Positions 15,111 through 29,094 of a stretch of 64,000 nucleotides of DNA are shown piece by piece; the first letter of the stretch is position 1, and each line of letters begins with the position of its first letter. The DNA comes from Theocolax elegans (taxonomy: Eukaryota > Arthropoda > Insecta > Hymenoptera > Cerocephalidae): the NCBI GenBank assembly GCA_026168455.1, contig CM047431.1, forward strand, positions 61,648,910 through 61,712,909, in the 5' to 3' direction. Both the position numbers and the translations under genes were made by a program. The notes under the pieces are model-generated. The model was not told the DNA's origin. It ran no database searches and saw only the letters and a list, made by a program, of their open reading frames with translations.

Positions 15111-16279
15111 AACTTAAAACTATAAACTTAAGACTAATACTTAAAACTAAAACTATATTATTATCTATATCTTTTGAATAGGACAGTTATTAATTTATGT
15201 TTATCAATGTTCGAGATTATTTAACAATTAATTAAACGCTCGTAACATTGAAGTTCAAAACCAACTGGAATTTATTTGATCTACCGTTTTAACAATTTAA
15301 ATAAAATTTCGAATCGGTAAGTATAAATTATTTATAATTTCCGTTCTTTCAATAGAAAGCGTATCATCTTGAATTACCAGTTAAGAGGAAAAAAAGTGCA
15401 ATCTAAACCAAGAAAATAACGAATCTAATTTGTTTATTTACAACGACGGTCAATAACAAGTAAACAAAAATTTCGAAGTTTTAGTTAAACAGAAAAAAAT
15501 GAAGAACAATTGTCAACGCGTCGTCGACGATCAAGATATATACGTATTTAAATATACCTATACATATCGAGTGCCGTATAGCATCAACATTTACGCATTG
15601 AGCGACGCGTCAGAGAAAAAAAAAACCAAGTTTACCCCAATCTGCGCGTCTTTGCTAACAAACAAAAAAAAAAAAAACAAAAATGGAAATGGTATATAAT
15701 TATTTCGCAAATAATCGAGTTGGTGTAAAGAAAACGTATATAATCTCAAAAATCAAGAAAGAAAGAGAGAGAGAGGGAGAGAAGAGATATAGGATCATAG
15801 AGCTCGATTATAGTCGAACGAAAGGAACAAACATGGCGGCCATGTCGTATTCTAGTTATCTGCGCCGCGAAGGAGACGCGGAGACGGACGTCTCGTATCC
15901 TCGGGGTTAGCAGTGTGTATCTGTGCATATGCATTACATATATATATATGTACGTATCGTGTGTATGTGTGTGCGCGCGCGCGCGCTCGTACATTAGGCG
16001 CGCACCTGAGCGCGTGCGCACGTCTCTCCCACTCGACTCGGACTCTGTGAACCCTTTTTCTTTTTTTTGTTTTTTCAGTTTCCCCTTCTTTCTCCTTGTG
16101 GGTGGGAGGGAGATAAGCGACGACGCGTTGTTACTAGTTACGTACACACATGCACCCTACTCCTTCGTAACGTAGGTGTGTACATATACAGTGTACACAC
16201 GTACACACGCAAACGATCGCATTGAGGTAGGGGAACACCGACGAATCCTTGTGATGTTTTGGACCGATTTTTAAAGGTC

Positions 16280-16316
<37 letters not shown>

Positions 16317-17533
16317 TTTTTGTTTTGATTCCGATATACTCGATGGAGGAGAGTATATATATATATATATAAATGTTTGTAAATATAACGCAGCAGGCAC
16401 GTCTTATACTCGCTAAAAAAAAGGAACCGTGCAACTCGCGTATCGATTTTTTCTTATACAAATATGCCTTTCTTTATTTCGTGTATGCACTCTTCTATAT
16501 ATGTGTAAACGGGACTTCCGGTTAGTTAGTCAACTATATGGATTGTAATTTTGTACTTGTATCGTTTTACTATATATATATATATGCATACACGAATACA
16601 TACACATGGAACACATGCATGTTTTTGTGAGTGTGTGTCCGAATTATGTAACTATATATATACGGATACATCGTCTATGGAAAAATCTAGAATTTATGTG
16701 TAGAGAGAACGTACATACATATAATAGGGACGTAACGCTTGTACCAAACATTTTCTCGAATAATCCGACAAATTCGCAACGGGATTATCCAACTTGTGTA
16801 TCACAGTCGGAAAAAAATGACGTTGAGAATCAACAATTAACGCGATACGAGGGATATTGAGAAATATATTTTAATGTATATATTAATACGTAGCATAGTA
16901 CACGATGAGTAATATTACGATTTGTGTTTTATTACTAAGTATATATAGTAAGTAATCATTGAGAATATTCTCGAAGTAAACGTCCAGTGAACGTATATAT
17001 ATATATCTATACCTATATAGATCTGGATATACGTGCGTATATACGATTGTCAATGTACAACCGAAAACAAAAGAGCAACGCGTATACACAACATACGCTG
17101 CTGCACGAAAAAAAAAGTAACGAAAGAATTGACGGGCGTTGTCGTTTCGCCGGATTAGAAACGCGAATACATATATATATGTGTATGCGCGCGGCTCTGT
17201 GTGCGTGTAGGGTACGATATGCAGGAGCGTCGAGGAGCGAGAGAATGGTTGCGCGAAAAAACGCAACTACGCGCGGACCGCGGATGATGCTATACGATAC
17301 ACGACGCTGATATACCGTCGAGCACAGAGAGAAGAGAAGAGAAGTGTTCGAAATACGCTTCGAATGTAACTCTCTCTGTAACGGCAGCGCCAGTGGCTGC
17401 AGAACCGCAGGCCAACCAGACCGAGCGATATAGCAAGCAATCATCACCAGCAGCAGCAGCAGGGAGGTTTTTCGCGTTGCGTTTCGATCAGGAGGAAAGT
17501 TGGCCGAACGGCGGGTCGACGGCGGAAACTCGG
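15111..17533. other. intergenic with microsatellites
   Basis: Includes GA tracts near 15765, a CpG-rich patch with ATGGCGGC at 15833, a TG/CG tract at 15965-15986 and TA tracts at 16281-16313 and 16354-16371. Open frames here are microsatellite-driven and lack splice context. No gene supported. Confidence 0.5.
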
Positions 17534-17612
17534 CCAATCAGGTTGGATGCCACGAAAAGCCGATTCGGGCCTCGGGATTGGTCCGTCCGGGAGTCTCTCT
17601 CGCGCTATTTAA
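17534..17612 (+). promoter_or_regulatory. promoter of H3.3 copy 2: two CCAAT boxes and a TATA-like box
   Basis: CCAAT at 17534-17538, an inverted CCAAT (ATTGG) at 17577-17581 and TATTTAA at 17606-17612, in that order and at usual spacing. A start site about 25-30 bp past the TATA-like box would put the GA tract and G-rich block into the 5' leader. Motif-based inference. Confidence 0.5.
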
Positions 17613-17639
17613 TTTTCTAGGGGGAGAGACACGAACAAC

Positions 17640-17642
<3 letters not shown>

Positions 17643-17679
<37 letters not shown>
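17643..17679. repeat. (GA)n tract in the H3.3 copy 2 leader
   Basis: About 18 uninterrupted GA units just downstream of the TATA-like box. Such tracts are typical GAGA-factor targets in insects. Confidence 0.85.
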
Positions 17680-17683
<4 letters not shown>

Positions 17684-17685
17684 CG

Positions 17686-17725
17686 AGGGGGGCGGAGGGG
17701 AGGGGGGGGTTGGGAGGGAGAGGGA
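17686..17725 (+). other. G-quadruplex-capable G-rich block
   Basis: Successive G-runs (six G, then four, eight, three, three, three) separated by one to three bases on the + strand. This would also be the RNA strand if transcription starts near 17637. Confidence 0.5.
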
Positions 17726-18504
17726 GAGAGCGCGCGCAGCGTCATACACAGTCCACTGGCATCCGAGTAGAAGGAGAAGTCGCGCGTCCCGACCCTTACG
17801 GATCTACCTTAGACCTGCACAAGGTGAGTAACTCCAAGAGCGCGACTCGACCGTCCGGGCACGAGCACGTCGATTTCCCCGATCGTCCGCGTACTCGAAC
17901 GGCTCCTCCGTCTCCTCCGAGCGCGATATTCCAGCTCGTGGTGAATCGACGACCGGATCGCGTCGGTGCATCGTTTCGGCCTAACAGTGCGCCAACGAGA
18001 GGCATCCATTTTGTTGGTGCGCGATTGACGTTTCCCGAGGTCTCAAACTCCGAGAGTCGGAACCTCGAACCACGTCCCACGTGTCCTGCTCCCGACGCGT
18101 TGATTGAGTCCGCGCACGTGACTAACCCTCCCTCCCCCCCTGCCCACCCTCCCCCTCTAGACATACACACCACCAGGAGTCGGTGCTCCCGACCCCGCTC
18201 TTCCACCGAGCGTGCCTTTTATTTCCTTGTTCCGTCCGTTCGCTCGCTCTCTTCGTCTCTCCTAGCGCGCTCTTCTTTCCCATTCCCAGCCGCTCGCGCG
18301 TATTGCGCAAGTCGCGTGGGTGAGGAGGGGGCCTCTTCGTGACGGGGGAGGGGGCACACACCGAACACGGCAGCGAACTGCGAAGGCGCCACTCGCTAGT
18401 GGTGGGGGTATGTTGACGCTCGGCTGCCAGTGCCACCGCCGGCCGCCGCTCTGTCACTTTCGGATTCTATATACTTAACACTCCGTTTTCCTTGTGTCTC
18501 TCGC

Positions 18505-18505
18505 G

Positions 18506-18530
<25 letters not shown>
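18505..18530. repeat. (CT)n tract before the H3.3 copy 2 acceptor
   Basis: CT repeat of about 26 bp ending 57 bp upstream of the AG acceptor at 18586-18587. It may extend the polypyrimidine tract. Confidence 0.8.
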
Positions 18531-18537
<7 letters not shown>

Positions 18538-18621
18538 GCGCATTTGCCCATTCCTAACGGTGTGTTTCTCTTATTCGCGTGTTGCAGCTATCACTCAGTA
18601 TAGAGAAAATAACTACGTTGA

Positions 18622-19782
<1,161 letters not shown>

Positions 19783-22511
19783 GAAGTGTCATTTAATACA
19801 TACATAACATTTACTATTCTTACTATTATCGATAGTTTGATCTTGATATTAATATTCGTAATAATGGATGGAGGTATACATTCATTCCGATCCAGAAATT
19901 GTGTTGCGTGTATTATCACTTTGGCATAAATATTAGTACATTCACCTTTTACCTTAGATATATGAATATGAATCAAGCTTCAAACTAAACTTGCTTATAC
20001 TTTTTTTACAAGAAAAAAATATGAATTTAAACAAAGAACAATTTTTAGTTATTCATCATTATGGAATTATATTAAAGTAAACTGACTCGCTTGGTAATTG
20101 TTAAGACTCTTCCAGAGGATTAGGTTTCCTATTGCAAATAGACACATTTTCATCTATCGCAGTACACTTTACGAGTATTGTAGCAGCTCCACTATTTGTC
20201 AGCAAATTCAATTATTTTAATAATCAATGATCACCATCGTACATAACCATCATCCTTAAATCGAGTATATTTCACATGTATATATACAACGATGTGTGCA
20301 CTTTGCACGTCTATGTATGTATACATCAACAAAAAAAAACGGCGTGCTCTTTTATTAGAGAATAAGATCTCTTTTTTTATAGCGTAATTTGACACAAAAA
20401 TAATTTAGAATGTACGAAAATTACATAAATGGACTTTGACAATTAAATCATTGTTCTTTGTGTGAAAAACGCGTTTCATAAATAAACAATTTAAAGTCAA
20501 TGTTTGTTTTTATTTATCTACCATTACTCAATTAAGATTAATTAAATTTTATATAGTAATTAAGTGTAATATTAAAAATTTACTTTTAATATGACAGGAT
20601 AATAAAATATGCAAATTTAGTATAATTTCTTGTTTCTTTAATTTGTATAGAAACAACATTTTTATTGATCACTACTATAAATATCTACAACATTAAAAAG
20701 AATTACATATATTTTACAATTCTTGATTTATTATTTTATAAATAACGCATTTTAATATTTACAAAGATTCTAGTCGTTAAGGTAAAATATATATATGTAT
20801 ATGAATAATAATTATTGTTATTATTTTTTATAATTGATAAATTATTTTTACCATTATATGGATATAAATTTGAAATTACAACTGCATAGAATAATTTCAA
20901 TAATAAATTGTCTTTTAATACCACATTAATAATGAAAATAAGAACTTTTTATAAGTAATGTCTGATCAAAATATTATTTTAAAACACGCAAAATATAATT
21001 TTGATTAATACAATGTTCAAAGATAGACAAACGCAATAAATTATGTATTTGGATAAAAGAAACTACCTATACTTTATATAAATTAAAACCTTACAAAACA
21101 TTTACAGAGTACATATAAGAACCATTGTAAAAAAAAAGAACTGTTTGAAATAAGTCTTAGATGAAAAATGTGAATTCTGCCTCTATGACGTTTCAGTACT
21201 AGAAAATCATCTTGATCATCAGGTAATTGGAAAATTTTAGATAGCCTATGGAACTTCCTTATTCTTCTAAAAAATATATTTCCTCTGAGAAAAAATACCG
21301 ATAATTAGCATTCTTCTTCGGCTATAAATACACGTTTCTTTGCCTCTTGTGAAGATGCTGACATTGTAGTTTAATACCCAATGTGATTGTTGTTTGCCAC
21401 TATTGCAGTAGAAATTGTTCGAGGTTGTCTTCTGTTCCTAATTAGAAACAGATATGAAACGTCAAGAGAAGAAAAAGAAATTTTGTGCTAACGTCGACTG
21501 GAACGGAAATCTTGAGCTCAGAACAACAGTACGTCATGCAAACATACAAGTGAATCTTATCTAGTTCCTAGCACACAAATTTTGAAAGCTGCACTAGCAC
21601 TGAATTTATAATCTGGTTAAAAAATTGTTACACGTTTTGTAATGATATGTTACAAGAAAAATAAATACTGAAGCTTGCAATTTCTTAACCAGTTTCTTTT
21701 TAGTTTGAATCGAGTTATACATAATCGTGTTTTAACAGAAATACAGAAATGAATTGGCACATATGTACTTAAATTAATTTACAAAATATTACAACATTTG
21801 CACATATATACAAAATTATAAAAAATATAATTTAATTTTACACTACTATTATTATGTGAACATCATTTATTGGCAATAAATGTAATGAGTGTAAATAAAA
21901 TTTTTCAAAAGCTTTCTGCTACATGTATTATAAAAAGCACTCATGAAATTAATTACCTTTTAAAATAAATATACACATTTAAGACTTTGATTCAAACGAA
22001 TAATACATACATCAAATAAAATAATAAGTGAACTTCAAGTTACAAATGCAGAAAATTAAAATAAGCATTCGTTGTAATTAGCCAGAGTCATTTTTTATAT
22101 AAAATCATGTTGTTATTGGCAGTGAATTAACATCATATTAAAAGTAATTGTGTACGTAAAATCACAAAACCAAAAATAACGATTTTATGCCAATGACGTT
22201 ATTTAAAGATTATAATAATAATATGTACAATAAAAATTCTAGAAGCGCAAATATTAATATAAATGTGTACAAAAATAAAAGTGTTACGAGTATCATGTAC
22301 CTAAAAGGCCTCATTTCTACAGTATCTATACAATCACCAAAATTATACAATACTATTTGTTTAAATTGTAAAAATAAATTAGCTTTGTTCTAATGATTAT
22401 TTTATCATTGTCTTTTTTCTTGTGGCAGCAGGTACATGATTCTTCTCTGAAGAATCGAACACAAGAGACTACAACAACACAAAACTATCTATGTTGCAGA
22501 TTAATTTAGCG
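19783..22511. other. H3.3 copy 2 3' UTR and intergenic sequence toward nudE
   Basis: AT-rich, with no coding exon recognised. On the minus strand a possible extra tail exon of nudE lies at about 22399-22467, preceded by a TTGTTGTAG acceptor. Its frame after the phase-2 donor at 22516 gives only 21 codons, so it is not included in the gene model. Confidence 0.45.
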
Positions 22512-25200
22512 TTACCTGTACAGATCTCTTATAGTATGGTCTTCTCGCGACGATGCGTTTCGACATGTGTTCAGTTTGTTTTCCAGTGCCTACATTGTAA
22601 AATAAAAAAAAGACAAATTCAGTATATTTATTAAAATTTCACAAAGTTTTCGCGTAGCATATACAAATAATTGGGTTAGACAGGAGATTACGCTTAGTTA
22701 CTCTGAGTGTGGAGAAAAAATACAATATGAAGATTGGTAATGTGAGATGAAAACAATGATGAAGCAAAAATCATGCAAACTGAAGAAAAAACAAAATTAA
22801 AACCTGCATTTGTCAAAAGGCGTGAATAAATATTTAAAGAGAAATGAATCTCCGTGTTGTAATCAGCATTTGGTTGGTCTAGGTTGTTGTCTGATACATA
22901 GATTTGAACTGTCTACTTGAACTGACTGTGGTTTTACAGTTGTGGAAGTTTTTTTACCACCGGGACAAGAACATTTCACCCTCCTACAGTCCATGCAGAC
23001 CCACCTGTCAAGCTACCAATACACCAAAACTACAATATTCAGTATGAATGGGAAAATTACGTGCTATTTCAACAATTTACTTTGATATTTACACTTGTCT
23101 TATTGGTTTTACAAAGTATTTTAATAAAACAAAAACGATGGGAGTACAGGAATGAAGCCGTGCTACAAGCTCAATCGAGTGCATGCTGCATCTATACGAG
23201 GATAATGCCAAATGCATTAATAAATAACAATTTTTTACTTACCCCAACTTTCCTCATCAGATCACCAATCATGTTCATAGCAAGTATTCTTGTACACGGG
23301 GCCAGTGGTGGAGCATTGATGTTATTGTTAATGTTGTTACCAATTACACCCCCTACAGTAACGCCGTTTCCAACTGGTCACAAATAATAAAAAACGAATA
23401 CATGTTACTATTGAACTAAACATTGAACAAACGACTAATTAAATCATGCAAACAAAAATTGTAAAAAAACTCAAAATAAATATATATATCTTTATTATAG
23501 GATGAAAAAAATAAATTACATAAATTTAAGCACAATTCGCGCATATTAAATCTGTTCTTGAATTGAAGGAAGCGAAAGAAAATAATGAATAATTTATTAT
23601 ATACATAAGCAAATAAATTAAATCGTCTCTTACAAAAAAAATACATTAGCAAAAACAAAACAAAGTTAAGCTCCACAAAATAGTATGCTTTTCAGTTTCT
23701 TTTTCTTTTGCGAGAACAAGGCACAAAAAAATATTTCGTCTTACGTAGCGCATTGCGCATCTTACTTTTAAGGGGAGATGGCGATGATATATTTGTAGAA
23801 GATACATTCACTGGGCTAGTTGGAGGTGTACGAGTTTCTAATTCAACCTGTAATTTATTGCTGTCCATATGGTTATAAACTCTGTCAACAGCAGCAGATT
23901 TGTCATTATCAGCATGATGTCGCACTTGCACTTGAATCTCTTGCTTCAAATCTGAAATAGTTTATTTAATTAGAAAATATTCTAAAAAACACTTAAAAAT
24001 GTACATCTTTTTCAATAGGTATATGTTTTAGTTTTCTAAGTACTAAAATGTGAATAACTCTAAACTATATATAAATGTATTCTATTTACAATATTCTATT
24101 TTTATTTTCTAATTTATGTGTGGCTAATAGTGTTAGTGAAAAGATGTTTAACAGAATCCTAATTTTAATTAATAGCATATAACTTTCATATTATGTATCA
24201 TACAATATTACAATGTAATGAAATAATATGTTATTTTATTTAATTTCTATTAACATTGTAATAAAATTGGTTAATTTTATATTTTACTATAATAAAAGAT
24301 AACAGTAATAGAAAAAATTTGATTATAAACTTGAAAATTTTAATTATTTTTGGTAGTCTGAAAATTTATCACTTACCTCTGATTTCATCTTTTAACCGTT
24401 GAACAGTTGCCCTCAAACTTTCTTTTTCATCCAACTCTGATTCGAGCAGAGCAGTTTTCTCAAGAGCCACATTGAATTTGGCTTCCATTTCCTCTTCTGT
24501 TACTTTACTAACCCTATTTAAGAAAAAAAATTAAAAAATTAGTGAAACTATCCTTATGATTTGTAAGATTACATATTTAAATAATAACAGAAGAAGGGTG
24601 TGCAACATTATGAAGAATTATTGATTCAAATAGATTAGCTTAAAATAGAGAAGACTTACAAGTACTAAGCACTTAATTGATTTAAACACTTGTATATTTA
24701 CTTTGTTGATTAATGTTATTAATAAAAATGGTATACCTATGAGCCCTTTCCAGGTCGTCGTTCTTCTGTTCTAATTCCCTAACATATTTGATCAAATGTT
24801 CGTTTTGACTTTGAAGCTCCTGAGCTCTAGATTGAAACATGGTACAATCGACACTCTGCTGGTCCAATCTACTTCTAAGTTGTTCGATCTCTGTAGCCAA
24901 CCTTGAATTCCTCTGCCTTAACTCGCGATTGGTTTTATCTGCTTGTTCCAGTGAGGCCTCTAACTCTTTCTCCAGCATCTGTGAGTTTTCTTGGAATTCT
25001 TCCAATTCCCTCTCGACATCTTCCTTCCTGCCCGTCAAAAAATACCAACGAAATGTAGTTGAAATAAAAAATAAAATCGAAGTTATGGCATAATGTTAAA
25101 GTGCAATTTACCTTTGATACAACTGGTGGGCGAGTTCCATCCAATACTGGATCTCGTCATCCTTACTGCCAAACTGTGGTGGTGGATCGATTTCCATCAT
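22512..25200 (-). CDS. nudE: NudE/NDE1-type dynein regulator
   Basis: Minus-strand exons are 25112-25200, 24737-25027, 24377-24513, 23766-23951, 23243-23373 and 22512-22589, about 303 residues ending in DLYR. NDE1/NDEL1 proteins bind LIS1 and dynein and act in nuclear migration and spindle function. The protein opens with MMEIDPPPQFGSKDDEIQYW. A long coiled coil runs over residues about 15-175, with YVRELEQKNDDLERAHR and LLESELDEKESLRATVQRLK matching the family. The C-terminal motif ILAMNMIGDLMRKVG-ALENKLNTCRN corresponds to the conserved NIVGDLLRKVGALESKL segment. All phases join without a stop. In the last exon the donor-like GT overlaps the stop codon. Alternative ends are listed separately. 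The start codon could also be the second ATG. Confidence 0.93.
22863..23012 (-). CDS. nudE: alternative last coding exon of nudE (Cys-rich tail)
   Basis: With acceptor GGTAG at 23013-23017, the exon reads in phase from MRKVG into a 49-residue tail with CMDC, then CSC, and a final Cys, ending in TGA. Splicing to it would skip the canonical ALENKL segment further downstream. The phase match, open frame and Cys spacing support it, but there is no transcript evidence. Confidence 0.5.
   Translation of the reverse strand, partial: LDRWVCMDCRRVKCSCPGGKKTSTTVKPQSVQVDSSNLCIRQQPRPTKC
23692..23765 (-). CDS. nudE: intron-retention end of nudE (basic tail)
   Basis: If the GTAAGA donor at 23764-23765 is not used, the fourth exon reads on for 24 codons. 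The tail is basic and ends in SRKRKRN before a TGA. It would truncate the protein before the conserved VGDLLRKVG-type segment. Confidence 0.4.
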
Positions 25201-26641
25201 TTTTCTCGAGATAACAGGTTGATCGGAACAGTATAATTAAAAAATATAAGTACGAACGGGTACTCTCTCTCTCTCTCTCTCTCTTTTAATTTTCCTCTCT
25301 CTCTCTCTCGGTTCAAGGCATTCCTACAACGATAAGTCGACAGTTTATCGCAGGTGCGGCGAGGACGACGACGAACCTTGAGACACACCGCGCCATTTAA
25401 CGTTAACTGACTCACGTTCGCATGCGCGTTGTTTTTTAGTTTTTTTTTCTTTGTCTTCTCTCTTTTCTTCTGTTTTTTACGAAGATGGAAGGAGATGGAC
25501 GTACATATCGCGATGGGTCGCGCAGTCACAGTCACACACACGCGCGCGCGCACTCACACACGCGCAACACAAGTGCGCAACGAGCGAGCATCGACTAGAC
25601 TACCGAGAGCGAGAGCGAGAGAGAGAGAGAGAGATCGTGAATCGTGATCGCAACAACGACACACGAATTGCACTGCGCGAATTATATATCCTACACGATA
25701 AATCTCTTTCCGTATCTTTTTTTTTACAGTATTTGCATCACGGAGCGAAAGGCTCCAAAATGGAAGACAGTACAGTACTCTCTGTAGTACGGTAAAAAAA
25801 GGTACCTTTCGTGATAAAAGATGGCGTTCTACGTTTTTGATTGTGCTCGGCGACGATGCGCATGCGCATGTGCCCCCCACCCCCTTCCCGTTCACACCTT
25901 ACATCATGATCACACTAATGCATTACGTATACGTATACGTATATGTATACATGTGGTTATAATACAAAATTTTCTCTCTCGCCGATGATGACAATATACC
26001 TATACCTATGTAGGAATTGGGATAAGAGAATACGTATTACGCGCAGTAGAGAGGATTTTAACTTGCGACACAGATTTATATACGACGAATTGGGGAATTT
26101 TTTTTTTTTTTTACCTTTATTTCCTAATCGTTTACCGATGAATCATCGCCGACGATAATTAAAACACGTGAGAGATTGTTGACGAAATCGTCGAGGGGAT
26201 ACTTACACGCGGAAGTGTCAACAATAAAAATGAAAAAAACAAATAACAAAAAATTTTCTTCCCAGCCAAAGATTATTATTATACACGTTAAATAAGCGAA
26301 ATGGCGTACGCGATATTACGATCAACCTATACTTCACGCTTTCGCAGATATTTTTTTATAATTCAATAATTTGGCAGCTCCACTACTATTATGGTTGGCA
26401 TTTTGTCAGGTGTTTCGTGCATGCGTATATACATATACACAAGCTGACACTCGCGCACGCACTTACGTTTAGGTTATGTATTTAGGTGTGTGTGTGTGTG
26501 TGTAATATGTATACACACGCACGCACACACACGTGAGAATCGGTCGAGAGAGAATTGTACACAGTGTACGAATATATACGATATACACACGCAAAGAGCT
26601 GCGGCTGCGGCAGCAGTGTGTAATTGTTTGTCAGAGACAAG
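25201..26641. promoter_or_regulatory. divergent promoter region between nudE and DNAJC8
   Basis: A 1.44 kb head-to-head spacer. It contains CT/GA tracts near 25262-25310 and 25613-25634, CpG-rich patches, a palindromic TGCGCATGCGCA at 25857-25868 (NRF-1/Ewg consensus), AAGATGGCGT at 25819 (YY1/Pho-like) and a TG tract at 26487-26502. No coding exon is supported. Confidence 0.45.
25857..25868. promoter_or_regulatory. NRF-1/Ewg-type palindrome
   Basis: Perfect TGCGCATGCGCA palindrome. It lies 657 bp upstream of the nudE start and 774 bp upstream of the DNAJC8 start. Confidence 0.45.
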
Positions 26642-28221
26642 ATGGCTGCGACTAACTCGAGTCTACCCAACGAGCAGCCTGAAAAGAAAGAAGACGTATT
26701 TAATGAATTTTATACGGAAGTAAGTCTACTCACTGTACAATTCATCAATTATTTTATTATTTTTCATTTGACTCAATTCACCGATCCTGGTACTTTGTGT
26801 TATGTAACGAAAAAAACTCTATAAACTGTCTCTTTTTTAGCACTAAGTGTCAAGTGTCCTTTATTTTCTCTCGTAGCTTTGACATCGACTGACGTTTGTG
26901 CAATTTTAAATTCGAATTACAATTATTCATTTTTTGTTTTATCCGTCACTCGTTTTAACGATTTAATCGAGCTTCTCAATTTTTTTAGCCACCGATTTGT
27001 TTCGTTATAACCTAACTTTGTTTGTACACTGTGTGTCTTCTAATTGTGTTTGTTTCCTTATTTTTTTTTAAACGAATAATTCTACTAGGTAAAGGAAATC
27101 GAGAAGAGGGATTCGGTTTTGACTCCAAAGCAACAAATTGAAAGGCTTTTGCGGCCAGGTTCTTCATATTTTAATTTAAATCCTTTTGAAGTTTTGAACA
27201 TTGATCCAACTACAGATTTGGATGAAATCAAAAAAAAATATAGGCGTGTAAGTTACTCTTCTAATGTGTATTTATATATATATAATAGTTTTTAAATTAT
27301 CTCATAACTTGTTACACATTTATTTTTAGATGTCGATATTGGTCCATCCGGACAAAAATCAGGATGATTCCGAAAGAGCACAACAGGCTTTTGAGAGTGA
27401 GTTTTCCTTTCTGTATTATTTTGTTTTATAGTTTTGACTATTGTGTTAATGATTTTATTTATGCACAGTTGTTAATAAGGCGTGGAAAACATTGGAATGT
27501 GAAGAAACTAGAGCTAAATGTATGGATGTTATTGAAGAGGCAAAAGCAAGAACAGATCACATGGTGACTAATATTACAATTATGATTATTCTTTTTTGAA
27601 TTTCTCCACTACCTAAGATTTATTGTTCAACTTTATTTTAATAGAGTATTAAAATATCAATTTTTACTATTATTAAAGTTTTTGATTAACTAATTTTTAG
27701 TAATCAAATTAGCAAGTCCACTCAATATTTCTGTTCAATTAAAATTGGGTAAACATTATTTATAAACAAAACTTTAATAGATTTCAGAGAAAAAAAAGAA
27801 GTTAAAGAAAGAAGGAAAACCAGGAAATGATGCAATATTAGAAGAAGAGACTGAAGAAGGGTACAAACATGCAATTTATGTCATGACAATGAAATTGTTT
27901 GCCGACATGGAAAGAAGAAGGTAAAACATTATTGATCCACTATTAACAAAATAATAATATAACATTAAACACAAATAAAATTATAGACGGGACTTAGCGA
28001 TGAGGGACGCGGAACAACGTAAAAGGAAACGAGAAGAGGAACTGACAGCCGAAGCACAAGCTGCTCTCGAACGAGAGTGGCAAAAGAATTTTGAGGAATC
28101 TCGGCAATCCAGAGTAGATAGTTGGAAGGCCTTTCAATCTGGTTCTGGAGGTGTTAAAAAGAAAAAAGAGAAAAAAATAAAATCTTTTAAACCACCAAAG
28201 ACAAAAGCAGAATCTCGATAA
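26642..28221 (+). CDS. DnaJC8: DNAJC8-type J-domain protein (spliceosome-associated cochaperone)
   Basis: Exons are 26642-26719, 27089-27247, 27330-27396, 27469-27563, 27781-27920 and 27987-28221, giving 257 residues, close to the 253 of the human protein. The J domain spans residues about 50-110 (NPFEVLNIDPTTDLDEIKKK), with the HPD tripeptide in SILVHPDKNQDD that stimulates Hsp70 ATPase. A Lys-rich block (EKKKKLKKEGKP) follows, then a charged helix and the family signature EREWQKNFEESR-SRVDSW, ending in a basic KKKKEKKIKSF tail. DNAJC8 is nuclear and associates with splicing factors. Two AG acceptors nine bases apart precede exon 5; the upstream one (27779-27780) keeps ISE, which aligns best with human. 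The start lies in AAGATGGCTGCG. Confidence 0.95.
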
Positions 28222-28606
28222 AGAAACTGATGATAAAAGTAATTGACTACCACACCCAAGAATTTGTGCAAAATTTCGAACAAGATTAATTATTCTTTTA
28301 ATTATCCCTGTAATGTACAAATATAAGTCATTGAATATATTATTATATTCCAAGTTTTTTGGAGCGGACTTGAGGTTCACCAAGTTCATTGCCATTTCAG
28401 ATTTAGTTTCATTCCCTCCAAAAAATTTAATTTGTAAATTATGTACTGAAAAGTCTGAAACTAATGTAGAATTCAGGCATCAAGTGCAAGTTTATAAAGT
28501 GAAAGGAAACATTAAACATCATTTTGGTATTCGTACAAACTGTACGAAAATATGTTTAAAATTTTGACAAAACTTATTTATGAAGTTACTAGTTATGTTT
28601 ATTTGT

Positions 28607-28612
28607 AATAAA
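28607..28612 (+). terminator. poly(A) signal of DNAJC8
   Basis: AATAAA 386 nt after the stop. Another AATAAA occurs near 28945. Confidence 0.4.
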
Positions 28613-29094
28613 AATTTACTTTACAGTTATAAGAAACAATGGACAAAGTGTGAAGTATGTTGAAGTTTTTTGTGAACTAGTGACAGTGTGAAAAATGAAC
28701 TCTTATACATATATACATATATAAATATATATAATGTAAACATAAGTGATTTTATGCGTTTGTGAATACTAATTAAGTACACAGTAACTACTGTTTATTA
28801 AATAATTTTAATGAATTATTGGAAGACTTCAATGCTAAAACTTATCTTTGATAATTTTTGGCTTCCAACTTTTTTATACAAAATGTGACGAGTGTCATCT
28901 ATTATTTTGTAGCGTATATGTACTTCAAAACTATTGTCTCCACAATAAAATAAGAACATTCAAGTAAAAATCAAAGCGACACAGTATTCCATGAGTTTTA
29001 TTGTCTTAACATTCACAATTAAAGCACTTTGAAATTAAAATGTAATACTCATTTGGATAAATTAATTTGTATTCTAAACATTATATATATATAT

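Larger units (their letters stand above)
17637..17823 (+). other. probable 5' UTR exon of H3.3 copy 2
   Basis: Ends at the donor CAAG|GTGAGT (GT at 17824). The acceptor TTGCAG is at 17586+1000 (18582-18587), giving a 764-bp leader intron before the coding exon. The 5' end is inferred from the TATA-like box. The exon contains a GA tract and a G-rich block. Confidence 0.4.

Noticed and set aside
15833..15910. 25-codon ORF starting ATGGCGGCCATG
   Set aside because: No donor or conserved pattern; more likely a YY1-like or CpG-rich motif than a coding exon.
17500..18342. 280-codon open frame across the H3.3 copy 2 promoter
   Set aside because: It runs through GA repeats, the G-rich block and a clear splice donor at 17824; the composition is Arg/Pro/Ser from GC-rich DNA and there is no protein-like pattern.
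23262..23278. CTGATGAGGAAAG on the minus strand, resembling a hammerhead core
   Set aside because: It is nudE coding sequence (DLMRKVG) and has no flanking stems.
28313..28567. 84-codon frame after DNAJC8
   Set aside because: Lies in the 3' UTR before the AATAAA; no start context or domain pattern.
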